Below are positions 20,258 through 32,100 of a stretch of DNA of 64,000 nt, in pieces; the first letter of the stretch is position 1; each line of letters starts with the position of its first letter. The stretch is from Gracilariopsis chorda (lineage: Eukaryota; Rhodophyta; Florideophyceae; Gracilariales; Gracilariaceae), in contig NBIV01000151.1 of NCBI GenBank assembly GCA_003194525.1, forward strand, positions 124,001 to 188,000, in the 5' to 3' direction. Position numbers and translations under genes: made by a program. Below the pieces are notes generated by a model. The model worked only from the letters and a program-made list of their open reading frames with translations. It did not search any database and was not told the origin of the DNA.

Positions 20258-20646
20258 ATGCGTCGGGCTTTCCAATACTTCGATAAGTATCTTGCTGATG
20301 AAGGTGGAAGTAAGAAGTAAGTCAAAATGTCTTTTCCTTAAATCACTGCTCCATAACAAATGATTGACTCTTTGCTAAGCTGTGACATAACTCCTTTTGA
20401 TCCAGAACAGAAAATGCAGGAATGGTTTCGAATGGAGCTCGCATAGTTGGCTGCAATATGCTACTTTACTTTACAATTGGATGTCTGACTTTGGAGAAAG
20501 TAGACGATGAAGGAATGCGGAAACTTCATGATATGGCGGAAACGGCTATAAAAGACTACTCGAACCCTTCCCTACCAAATTCCAGGTTTGCGTCACCAAT
20601 GAAGACGGCTGCTGGTCTGCAGTTGAACCTAGGTCAGTTGGAATGA
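20258..20646 (+). CDS. Candidate two-exon small gene
   Basis: Exon 1 runs from the ATG at 20,258 to 20,316. A candidate intron follows, 20,317-20,405, with a strong 5' site GTAAGT, a GCTAAG-type branch region and a 3' end TTTTGATCCAG. Exon 2 runs from 20,406 to the TGA at 20,646. Splicing keeps one open frame of 99 codons (MRRAFQYFDKYLADEGGSKK then TENAGMVSNGARIV...). Exon 2 has a protein-like acidic/helical stretch (TLEKVDDEGMRKLHDMAETA). Without splicing, exon 1 meets a stop within a few codons. I do not recognise the product; it may be a fragment of a larger gene. Confidence 0.4.
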
Positions 20647-20980
20647 TAAGAGAAGCATCTGGCTACCTTCCATGATACGACGAATATTTTGTTAAGGAAA
20701 GCCAGTACTGTCTCGTTCTGCGCTCTTGCTGGGTTGTTGGAACACAATCAAAACCAGGAGTACGAATCCTCAGATCCGACTTACTTAATAGTAACATGAT
20801 TCTGGACCGTCAGCGCCCATGGATGTTGTTCATCAAAACTGTGAGCAGCCATAAGAAAGGCTTCTTCGGCATAGGGCATGTAGTATAATGGGTGCAATGT
20901 GGCACCCTGCCTTTGGAAATGTCCCCTACGGGCTGGTTGGGTTGCTGGCACGACTGTGCAGGTCGTACACGTGGGCCTTG
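20647..20980. other. No recognised gene
   Basis: This stretch lies between the candidate two-exon gene and the left edge of the large LTR element. I see nothing supportable here. Confidence 0.5.
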
Positions 20981-21487
20981 GCAAGCCCCAGGGGTTATTT
21001 AAGCTTTAACTATTAGTTTTAGAACCATATGTAGTATAGGTAGTACACGTGGTGCACTGCGGTACAGTGCACTGCCCCTGAGGTAGAGATGCCTCGCAGC
21101 AGATACTTATGCTGCTTGAGCTGCGCCTCCCTCCTGAGGTAAAGTCAGAGACCCTCTTGAGTCTACTAGCCCTCCTTTGGTTAGTTTCACTCTAATTCCT
21201 TCAGGCTTCTACGTCGCTATTACGCCGCACGCCACCTCCTGTGGGCACAGCAGTTAGTATCGCCCGAGTGCGCCTTTCGTACCAGTGGTCTCGCCGTTGG
21301 CACAATTTCCTTTGGATTCCTCCGTGGGCAGCGCTCCGTACTCGCTATCTTACATTTTTGGTCTCCCGACCTAGAATAATTGTATTCCGCACGGCTCACA
21401 GTTTGTGCACCATTGGAGTGACGAACTGCAGAAATCCTACCATTGGAAGTGGACTACCGACGGACTGGTACTTGAAGCACCGCCATA

Positions 21488-23805
21488 ATGGATAACCAAC
21501 CCCCCGTTCAGGAAGAACCCCGTACACCAGTGGCTCAACCATTGGAAACTCCTCAGGCATCCACTACTGCCGCCGGACCCTCCGGCGACAACGCGAGTGA
21601 CCGCCGGAGGACCCGCTCACAGCCACAGGTACACCTCCTCACACCAGTGGATAACCCAGAGGATATCGCTCGTAACGCCTCTTTGGCTGAGCAACTCCGT
21701 GGGAGGCTGGAAGAGTACCGCTCGCACCTCAATACACCACAGGCAGGACCGCCGAATACCATTAGAGCTGTTACTACCAGTGGAATCGCTGACCTCCTAT
21801 GGCCGAGGGTTCGCGAGATGCTCGAAGCCCGTTTGGAAACCCTTGTGGATCTCCAGGTCACAGTCGCCCTCGCGGAGCACGCAGACCAGTTGGCTGAACG
21901 TGTTTTCCTAAGGTATTGGAGTCTGACTCCTTTGTGGACTCCCTCGCCATTGGTATTCGCTGTGGGGTGGAACGCCAGGTAGGCACCACGCCGCCCATCA
22001 CGGGCGGAACTCAAAGTAATCCATTGGTATCCGTATGGCAACCCCGTTCCGAACCACCGGGAGCAGCTGCTTTGCCAGCCCCTCGCCGGATTCAACCACA
22101 GGTACACCAATCGAGCCCACGCCCAGGGATCAGAAGCGATGCTCCTCGGCAAGAAGGCCTAGTAAACGTGCAACCCGTGAGGTACAACCGGGCCCAGCGC
22201 CCTGTCGACTCCATTAGTTTTGAGGCTGAAGATGAAGAGCCACCATTGGATTCGAGCCGCGCTGACCGTAGGAAGAAGAGATGTAACCACAGGAAGAAGT
22301 CAAAGAACAAGAGGAAAAGCCGAAAGGACTCCAGCGGTAGCGAGTCTGATTCAGACTCGTCGAGTTCCAGTGGCTCAGAGACGGATGATACGGCTGTTCG
22401 ACGCCTCAAACCGTTGGCAACTACCAATGAACTCTTCAAGAGAGTATTGAATTACCGCACGTACCGTTTGGCTGATCGTTCCACTCGGTACACGACCTCG
22501 GTTGCAAAGAATGTCACCAAATGGTTTAAACGGATGCAGCTAACCATTACGGAGAAGTTCTCGGGCTCCGACCCCATCTCGATTCTAAGGTTTCTGAGTC
22601 TGTTCCGGACGGCCTGCGACCAGAACTGTATCCACGAGGGTGCCGCTCTGTATCTTTTTCAGTTTTTCTTCCATGGGCAAGCGCACGACCATGTGGTTTC
22701 TAAGATTTCTGGGACTACTGACCCAGTGGATGCTACCGACAGGGAGCTCCTAAGGTCTTACCCAGAGGTGGTGCATTACCTATCGGAAACATATGCGATG
22801 GACGAAGTCATTATGGACGCCCATCAGGATGTGATCTCTTTTAGGCGAAGTTCCAATATGGCCGAGAAGGACTTCGCCGATAACCTTTGGAAAAAAGCCT
22901 ACAGGTGCGGGAACGTGTTTTCCGAAGGTAGGTTGAAGCAGCATTTCATCGCTGGGTTGCTGCCTGCCATACGGACTAACGTTCGCAATCACCATATGGC
23001 TCATCAAGATATATCCTATAGGCAATTGGTGAACTTCGCCGAAGACTATGGCAAAACCTACAGGACATCCCGCCGGGCAACCGACCACGACACCAGAGGA
23101 AGAGCGACTCCTGTCAGGAAATTCTCTCATGCCAATATGATCGAGAGCTCCGATGGAAGTACCTCAGGAATACTCGAGGACGAGGGGAACATCCTCGCAG
23201 TTTCCTTTGGTTCAGCTCCTTCAGGTCCGCCGTCTATCCCGTCCACTGGTACGGGCACGACCACTCCTTCAGGTCAGCCCACGCCGAGTTATTCGCTCAC
23301 TCCACCTTGTAGGGATACTTTTCAGCGCGCTCCTCAGGCTTGCTACATATGCTTGTCCAATGTTACACCTTGTGACTGCATGAAATTCTTACCTAAGGAA
23401 ACGCAGGAGAAACTCCTTGCCTTAAGGACTGAGAACTACCACGCTCGGCGTTCCGAAGGAATGTTCACCCGTCAGGCTCCGAGGTACACGTCATCCCCTG
23501 GTTCGTCCAGGTACGTTACACCAATGGCCACGCCCTCCAGGGCTCTACAGGTCAACTTTGTCTCAATCCCCGAGGATAATGGACGCCCAGAGATGCCAAT
23601 GGATGCTCCAGAGGGAGCACCGAGCACGGGTATTGAACCTGCCATTGGTGGAAAAACTATGTCGGAAAACGCCTGGAGGAGCAGTGCGAGGCGAACCGCC
23701 CCTCAGAGGATTCCCGCCTCACTGCCGAAGGTGATACGGTTCCCCCACAGGAATCCCGTTCTCCTTTGGGAACTAAACCGGAAAGCCCAACGGATGATTC
23801 CCTAA
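21488..23805 (+). mobile_element. gag region of the Ty3/gypsy fossil
   Basis: Gag-type polyprotein region. A Pro/Arg-rich N-terminus is followed by a Lys/Arg/Ser-rich segment (RADRRKKRCNHRKK) and then a capsid-like helical domain (KFSGSDPISILRFLSLFRTA... to FAEDYGKTY), with a Pro/Ser/Thr-rich C-terminal part. No CCHC knuckle was seen; a Cys-containing segment near 23,340-23,380 is not the standard spacing. It is broken. Confidence 0.75.
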
Positions 23806-23879
23806 CCTTAAACCAATGGTGTGATGAAATGGAAGCCGCTGGGGATACGCCAGTTTGTATCCTGTGGAAGGAGAATTAA

Positions 23880-26800
23880 AAAGTTCGACACACCGTTGGA
23901 TTGACTGCCTCTAGGTCTCAGGTCGTCACAAACGTCCTGGACACTGGTGCCGGTCCAAATTTGGTTCATCCGAAGGTTTTACCACCTGGTTGGGAGGATG
24001 CGGTGCAGGTACGGAAGACTCCTAAGGTTACAGATGCGTCGAAACGACCGATGGACAGTAAAGGAATCATCCCCCTTTGCGTACAGTTGGGTGACCTTCA
24101 GGTTCGCACTTGGTTCCTTGTCTGTCCTACCTTCGGCACAGAATGTCTCCTAGGGAGGTCTTTTATAGACTGCTATGTCAAAGCGATCTATCTCGGCCTC
24201 CGGAAGGTGTCTTTCTACCGCACCCGTTCTGTGGCTATCATCGGTTCCAAATCTGGTCCTGAGGCTAGCCTGCGTCTACCTCCACTGGCGCAGAATACCG
24301 TATCCAATAAGGTTGGGTTATGAAAAGCGATATCGATACCACCGATGACGCAGATTACCGCTCAGGTCACCTGCGAAACAGCTGGTCTCGTGACGCTGCA
24401 GAATCACCCTCGGACAACTGACCGCCATTTGTCCTTGATGGCCAACCGAATTATGGACTGCAGACCGATGGTACCCTTTCTGGTTCATATAAGTAACTTT
24501 CCGGACCGCCCGGTACGTCTACCTAAAGGTACAATAATTGGGATAGCGCTCCCAGCTCCCATGGCAATCATGGAAACCTCATGGGATGAACTCACCCTTA
24601 CCTCCGACGAGGACGTCGAAAGTTGGGAGGGGGAGGTAAACCTTGGGAAGGAATTCGAATCCTATTGTCCTCAGGTTATAGAACTCCTCCGGGAATTCAA
24701 ATCCATGTGGGCTGGCCAATTGGGCGAGATTCATGCCACGAAGCACTGCATTGACCTTAAGGATGACGCCAAACCAGTGTTCCAACACCCGTATAGGACA
24801 GGCCTTAAAGGACGCGAAATCGTTGCGGAGCAGATAGCAAAGATGCGTAAAGCTAACGTCATCGAGCCAGCTCCCCCTCACGAATCCCAATGGGCAAGTA
24901 CCTTCGTCCTTGCGGCGAAGAAGGATGGCTCCGTCAGGTTCTGCATGGACTACCGAAAGTTAAACGCAATGACCAAACGGGACAGTTACCCGATACCTAG
25001 AATGAATGACTGCCTCGATTCCTTAGGTGAAGCAGTGGTATTCACAACGCTGGATGCCAATTAGGGCTATTCGCAGATACCATTGGATGACGACGCAAAG
25101 CCCCTGACCACATTCACAACCCACGAGGGATTGTTCCGTTTTACACGGATGCCCTTTGGTTTAATGAATGCACCCGCAACCTTCCAACGGGCAATGGATA
25201 TAATCCTCTCTAGGGTTAAATGGAAGTTTGCGCTGGTTTACTTGGATGACGTGATCATCTTTTCAACAACCATACGGGAGCATATCACCCACGTGATGAC
25301 TGTCTTAAGGATTCTCCGCGAGGCTGGAATAACATTGAAATTGCCTAAATGCTTCTTTTTCCAAGCGTCTGTGGATTATCGTGGCCATGTGGTTCATCCG
25401 GTTAAACTCGAGGTAGCCAAGCGGACAACAGATGCCATCCGCCAGGCGAAACCCCCGAGGACTCACACTAAACTGCGCTCCTTCCTTGGGCTTTGTAGTG
25501 TCTACCGTAGGTTTGTTGAGGGCTTCTCAAAGATTTCAGCACCCCTCAACGAGATGCTCAAGAAGGGCACGCCATCGGAATTTGATTGCCTAACGGAAGA
25601 ACAGTACAAGTCCTTTGATACCTTAAAGGATAAGCTACTGAACCCTCCGATATTGGTGTTGCCCAAGCCTGGAAAACCGTACCTGCTGGATACGGACGCA
25701 TCCCATGGACAAATTGGAAGTAATCTCCTTCAGGAACAAGAATCACCAAAGGATTATCGACCCATCGGATAGTGGAGTAGGACCCTTAATAGTGCCGAAA
25801 GGAACTACAGTACTACCGAAAAGGAATGCCTTGCTATCGTATGGGCAGTTCTAACCTTAAGGCCTTACCTTGAGGGAGTTCGGTTTACCATTAGGACCGA
25901 CCACCACTCGCTCCGCTGGTTGCTGAATATGACTGATGCATCCAGTAGGCTAGCGAGATGGAGATTGCGGCTCTCAGAATTCAAATACGAAGTTACCTAC
26001 AGGCCAGGGGTCAATCACCAGGCGGCTGATGCGCTCAGCCGCATACTTACCGATGGAACAGACGCAACCCCTTTGGACGACGATATACCAACTCCGAACC
26101 TCGAGGGATACCAGACAGACCCAGAAGATGACGTACTGCTCGCCCAAGTGGTATGCTCCGATGGTAACGACGACGTTGATCCGGAGGAGGTATACGTAAT
26201 TGACTGGCCGCAGGAGCCATTGGATGACAAAGCGGCCCTTGAGGTTAATGCTGTTGTGCCAGAGGAGAAAGAACTACTCCCAATCACCCTACAGGATCTC
26301 CTACAGGCGCAGAAGGATGATGAGTTCTGCAAGGGAAAGCGCAGCTTGTTGGAACCAGTGGATGTGTTTATGATTTTGACCAATTCGGATTACTATGCCG
26401 AAGGTCTCCTTTGGATGATTCTATCCAGAAGGTCTTTCCTAAGACCCTAAAGGCGCGGTTCCTTTACCTCGCTCACTACCCTCGGTTTGCAGGACACCCT
26501 GGAGGCACACGCATGTATCAAACCCTTAGGAAGCACTTCTATTGGCCCTTCATGGCGAATGACCTTTGGAACACCTCAAAGAAGTGCACTTCTTGTGCGA
26601 AGATCCGTGGGACACGAGCTCGCCATCAGGCTAAGCTCAAGCTCTTTCCTGCGGCTGGAACACTGGAGTTCATCGCAATGGACATACTCGGCCCACTGCC
26701 AAAGTCCACCCACGGGAACCAATTCATCTTGGTTATTACCGATAGGTTTACCAAGACAACACGGGCTATTTCTTTGAGGAGGACTACCGCTATGGATTTT

Positions 26801-28285
26801 GGTATGGCGTTTCTCACCCACTGGGTCTATCCTTATGGTTTGCTGCTTTATCTCCTGACGGATAATGGCACACAGTTCGTGTCGAAGTTCTTCTCGCACG
26901 TCTGTGCTACCTTAGGTATCAAGCACGTCACCACGACGGCATACCACCCACAAACCAATGGACAAGCCGAGCGGTTCAACAAAACGCTTGCGAACCGTTT
27001 AGTATACTACAGCCTCGAGCGCCAATTGGATTGGGACAACTACGTAGAACCATTGGTTTATGCCTACAACACACAGGTGCATAAGTCCACTGGCACTACA
27101 CCGTTCGATCTCACCCTGACTCGGCAGCCGCTACGATTGGGAGTGGATGTGAAAACCTCTTGGTTCCCTCAGGATATCACCGAAGGAATGAAACCTACGC
27201 AGGCTAAGAGATATGCTCGCTGGCGGATCGATTCTATCCTACAGGCAGCGAGAACTACGCTATCGCGATCGCAGTTAATGTACAAAGCAAACTTTGACAA
27301 AACTGTTAAGTTCACAGCTACCTTCAAGGCAGGTGAACTAATATACCTGGACCGCGCGCCTACGGACAAGAATAATCCTCTGGGGGAAATTGAAATCGCC
27401 TCTAGGAAGCTCTTGCCTAAATCCATTGGCCCTTTCAAGGTGGTACGAGCATCTAGCCATACGGTTACGATCGAGCGCGATGGCCTTGAGGATACCATCA
27501 CCGTCGATCGTGTTTCACAAGCTCCACTGGCTAGTGCTGCTCCATTAGAATCATCGGCACAGCCTCCGGATGACGCTCCTATCACCGATGGATCCACACC
27601 AAAGGCTGGGAAAACTCGCTCCAGCGGTCTACCAAACCTTTCTTCCAGTGGTGTGACGCCTAAAGAAGTCTCTGTTGACCCCACGGTCGGTCCTGCCAGC
27701 GATTATGCTCCAATGGCAGAAATGGATCTACCTGAGGAATCGTTTCTTCCACTGGAAAGCGCTGACTCCGTTGGTGATGAAGATCTCCCATTAGGTTTTG
27801 CTCCAATGGATGATATGGACCTTCCAGAAGAAGCCTACGAGCCGTTGGATCAGGGCCACGAAGCGACTGCTTCGCCGCGCGATGCGCTCCCTGATGGTTC
27901 GCTGCGCCCGGCGCATCGTCCTGGACTTCTGCCCACCTTAGGAACACTACCCGCGGGAAAATTTGGCATAGCCTCCGGCGTAGGGAGCAATTTCTCCAAT
28001 GGAACTGAGTTCCCAGGGCGTGGTAGTAGGTCTACAAGCTCGCGCCCAAAGAGCTTGGGTCCGACGGACACCATGGACTTACCAGAGGAAGGATTACCAA
28101 AGGGATATGTCGTCGAGGATATCTTCGCGGCAGGGGTTGACGAACACGGCAACCCCATCTACAAAGTCCGCTGGTATGGATATCCTCCAGAGTGCAACTC
28201 GTGGAAACCACGCCGGCACATCCCGGCAAATTTTTTCCGACGGTTCTGGCGAAAACAAGGGCGCACGGAGCGCGCCTTTTTGTAG
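23880..28285 (+). mobile_element. pol region of the Ty3/gypsy fossil
   Basis: Aspartic protease (VLDTGAGPNLV), reverse transcriptase (FCMDYRKLNAMT, MPFGLMNAPATFQRAMD, LVYLDDVIIFS), RNase H (RPYLEGVRFTIRTDHHSLRW), integrase (HH-CC finger, MDILGPLPKSTHGNQFILVI, YHPQTNGQAERFNKTL) and a chromodomain (YKVRWYGYPPECNSWKP). Before the chromodomain lies a Pro/acidic linker with repeated 'APMxxMDLPEE' units. It is recognisable throughout and broken in several places. Confidence 0.9.
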
Positions 28286-29066
28286 GGGGCGTATGACGCG
28301 TAGCACGCGTGCACACGTGCACACAACTACACGCGCATGCTCTACCCACGTGGAATACGCCAACAGATCAGTCGATTACAAAAGGCTCAGTTTATTTCAA
28401 ATCTTAACTGGCTAACCGCTAACTAATCATCTAACCACTGGCTTACTTACAGCGCGCGTGGCACTTGCAACGGCGCACGACGCTCGAAACATCCACTGGT
28501 AATAGCCTCAATTTTTTTAGATGGCTTTCAACACGGGTTTCGGCCCGAGAACAGAGAATCGGCCGTACTCGGAAACGAGGAGGTGCACAGGCAGGCCGAC
28601 ACCAGATTTGGAATCTCATGCAATGGCCCTTTTCAACCCCGTTGAGGCGATTTCGCCTCTGAAGCGCGAGCCTGGTGCGGGCTAACGTTTGGCACCCCCA
28701 AAAAATCGGCCAATTACTTTACTTGATCAACCACACGCGCGCGCTCGAACACCGCTGGAATGGCATGCAGACCAGTGGCTTTATTTGATTATCAATTTCC
28801 GACGGACTTGTGACCCCCAGGGAGCCTAAGTCGGATGCCCGAGGTACACGAAACCGTTGGAAGATCACCCCAAATTTTAGGCTTCCCATTGGCTCCTGAA
28901 ACGGCACGGCGGCCCACTACGCCGCCAATGATAACCAATGGAATGCATGCGCAAGCTCAACCGTCGCCGCTGGTCTTCATAGCGCCAATGGCGCGAGATA
29001 ACTCACAAACGCATGTCGTTTACCTCAAGGATTTCTCCCCTAACGGGAGCTACAATTACGGCCGCA

Positions 29067-30758
29067 TTAGGAGGGCAGCGCGCCAGAGGAAGAAGGCGCT
29101 GGCGGCGCAGCACTGGAAGACCCCGCACCGCCACCGGAAGCAGAAGCGCCGGAAATACCACCATTAGACGGGCGTTTGCGCTTACGACGCTTAAACTGGC
29201 TACCAACGGCGGGGGGCGGAACCGACTCGGGAAGCGTGTCCGCATCATTTGAACCTTCGGAATCCGTTAGGTGAACCAGGTTGAGCCCAAACCGCTGGTC
29301 CAAATTCTCAGTCACCCATTGGGAGAGCGAAGCCATGTTTTCCTGGAGGACATTAGCGAGGTTGGAACGCAGCTCTTGCGTCTCCGCCTGTAGCGCTTCT
29401 AGCCTGACCGAACGGCGCAGCCAAGACCTGGCGGTCATGAGAATGTCTCCCAGGCGCCAATTGCCCGTGTAACCATTGGCGATCATTTCAGCTGACAGGC
29501 TCTCCAAAGCGGCATACGTCGCCACACCAAGCATGCGAGCGATCGCTTGCCTGGAGAGCTTAAGCAGCGGCGCCACGCTGACGCCGGCAGTGGTCACCTA
29601 AGGAACAATTGTGAGCGCTGGAGCCGCTGCCACTGGTTCAGCCACCGCCTCGGGAGCAGCCAACTCAACCACAGGAGGCGCAGCAGCAATAGCTGGGGGA
29701 TCCACCGTTGGCGCGACCACTGCCGACACGAGCGGCTCCGTAACCACTGGAGCAGAATGTGGAACGCCACTCGGGATGGGATCCACAGGTTTGCCCCCAA
29801 CGAGGTCCTCCACGCCGCTGGGGATTTCGGGGAGAGCCAAAGGAATGTCGTCAGGCGCCAGACAACCAACGCAGAACCCTCGAGCCTTTGGATATTAATT
29901 CGCCACGTCCTTACGAGAGATTACATCCGGAACGGCTCGCAATGGGAACGCAGGGTAACTCTTAACGTCTTCCATGCCTGAAGGATGGTGCGGGATTGCC
30001 TGAATGCTATCCGTTTCATAATCGTACCAAAGGTAGCCCGGCGTGTTCGCCTAATCCACTCGGAGAACATAATCCAATAGGTTCTCAACACGCTCCGCGC
30101 CATAGGCGCTGTCCCTCACCAGATTCTGGATCCCTAGTCCCCGAAGGTACACAATGATTATCCTTGGGAGACGTACCAAACGACCAACAGGACTCGGGCA
30201 AGCGTTATCGTGGCTGCAGACACGGTAATCATTAGTACGAACGTTGCATCGCACGCCGAACCTGCAGGTATCGAGAAAGGCCATCAGGACGAAGACCGCC
30301 CACTCCACCGTGAGCACCTGCCAGGTTAGCCAGTTGCGTCTATCCGTAGGATCATTAACCATCTGCCTCGAGTGGAAAGCTGCCAATGGAGGAGTCGGCA
30401 CTGCCAGAATGTTCGACAAGCGCCAGAAATCCTGCCAGTCTATATCCTGGAAGAACGTCATCCTAAGGTACAGACCGCCTCTGTCGGGAGCTTCCATGTC
30501 ATGGAACTCCACTTGGTGCCAGCAGAAAAGATACCCGAGGTTGGTGCGCATACGACCTTCAGGTTCCGTGAAATCGTTCCAATAGGTACGGTCCTTCACC
30601 CAGTACATTTGGTCGTACGGGGGAGGGAACGACATCAATCCCAAGAGGTTGTGTCCTGAAGGCGGAAACTGTACCGATGGATCGGCGAAGTTGTCGTACA
30701 GTTCGCGCAGTAAGAGGTTGGACCGCCGCTGGTAATCTTCTTCCTTCAAGGTACGCAC
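29067..30758 (-). mobile_element. Antisense accessory gene of the LTR element
   Basis: The minus strand is protein-like from 30,758 down to 29,067. First comes a globular part (GLYLRMTFFQDIDWQDFW, Trp/Tyr-rich), then a Pro/Ala/Val linker, then a helical part with a heptad pattern (LEALQAETQELRSNLANVLQ) and a basic/Gly/Ser C-terminus with KRRKRKRP. I recognise no family; it is not an envelope I know. It shares the CC(N)3-4GG texture of pol and so probably belongs to the same element, in antisense orientation. It is open at its 5' edge, where the element texture ends, and broken in a few places. An unrelated adjoining element is the alternative. Confidence 0.45.
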
Positions 30759-31039
30759 ACGATGTACAATGCTCGGATGGACTTCTGAGTAACGGATTTA
30801 ATGTCCAGAGTGGTATAAGAGGCAATTTTTGCATTAGCTCTTTTGACGCTGACCCCCTGCTGCTTTTCCAAACTCCTCAACACCAACGGTACACGCCAAA
30901 TGCGAGCGTGCACCCTACAGCACTGCGAGCGCCGAGCTATGCTCAAAATGGGTGAGGAGAATGAAATTCTCAACGCAAACGTTGCATACGCGCAGCAGGT
31001 TTCAGATGAGCGATCAGTCGAAGACGATGAGTCGTTGCT

Positions 31040-32100
31040 CATTGGTCGATTCTAAGGTGACGAAGAGGAGGTTCCTTCATGCTTCTTCGAAGACTCGGAT
31101 GGTGGCATCCTGAATGAAGAAGAATGATAATCAAGGGATAAGAATGGCCTTGGAGGGAAGGACGAAAAGTACTGGACAGAAGATATAGATGAAGAACTGT
31201 GCACGAAATCCATACAGAACACGATACTGAATGAGACAATTGAGGAGTGTTTTAAAGCAGCTGTCTTAGCCTATCTGGAAACCATTCCTCTCGATGTTCC
31301 TGGTCTCATGGTTCTGAAGGAAGTTCAGTTTATGGTGGACTGCTTCGGGTACAGCTTTTTCATAAGGACTTTTATATGAGTTGGAGAACGAAACAGATCT
31401 CCGGATAAGACAAAGTGTCTGAAGATTCGTGGTGCTGAACGTGGGAATAGAATGGTGCTGAAGAAGGGAATCTTGAAGTGCAATCAATACAATAACAAAA
31501 TGAGGCGATGCCTCTTCTCGATAACGATTAAGACGAAAGATTCTGGGCAGGAGGAAGATGGTGGAATGATCTACTGGCCTAATTAAATGGTTGTAAAAAT
31601 GGACATCGTCCCTCTGGGAGCTTGGACATTAGACATCTCAAGCCGCAAATGCGTTCTAAAACGATGCATAAGACGAACGATTTGCGTATGAGCTTTAGAG
31701 ATACGAGACGATACCTGGAAGACAAGTACAATCAAAGGGTGCTCACAGTATCTTACACGAAACAGGCTTCTTCAATAGTACATATGGCAATTGGATGAAA
31801 TGGCGTCATCAGCTTCACCCCAAAGTCATACAAGACGCCTTTCTTTGCATCGAAAGATAGAACGATAAGAAAACCGAAGACAATGTTCAGGACACAATAC
31901 GGGCCGTTGGCTTACCACACAAGTTAGCACAGAAATTGTCAAAATTAAAAAGAGAACATTCCAGTGATACATCCGGAAGATAAACATATGCAGTCAGTTA
32001 AACAAACTTCTGTGTTCAGAGAGCGAATGTGACACACTGCAAGATTGCAGAGCATTTGATTATGTCTTCTTAAGCATATGATGCAGAGCTAATGCGGGCT
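31040..32100 (+). pseudogene. Unidentified decayed coding trace
   Basis: The plus strand reads acidic protein-like sequence (YWTEDIDEELCTKSIQNTIL, ECFKAAVLAYLETIPLDVPG). A basic stretch with Cys spacing follows (LKCNQYNNKMRRCLFSITIKTK) and, in another frame, NGHRPSGSLDIRHLKP. The order (basic Cys-containing N-terminal domain then a His-containing turn) recalls the FAR1/MULE-type DNA-binding head of Mutator-like transposases, but the match is weak. Many frame changes are present. Confidence 0.2.

Larger units (their letters stand above)
20980..30760 (+). mobile_element. Ty3/gypsy (chromodomain) LTR retrotransposon
   Basis: A large fossil LTR element. Plus-strand parts in order: gag (about 21,490-23,800), protease (about 23,900-24,250, DTGA), reverse transcriptase (about 24,660-25,560, YLDD), RNase H (about 25,670-26,040), integrase with HHCC zinc finger and DDE core (about 26,450-27,250), and a C-terminal chromodomain (about 28,080-28,250). 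The order PR-RT-RH-IN plus chromodomain places it with Ty3/gypsy chromoviruses. It is broken in about half a dozen places, yet each domain is easily read, so I judge it relatively young. An antisense open region (29,067-30,758) seems to belong to it, because the same dense CC(N)3-4GG motifs run from about 21.0 to 30.75 kb and then stop. I could not identify the LTRs; the ends are set by that change of texture. Confidence 0.85.
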
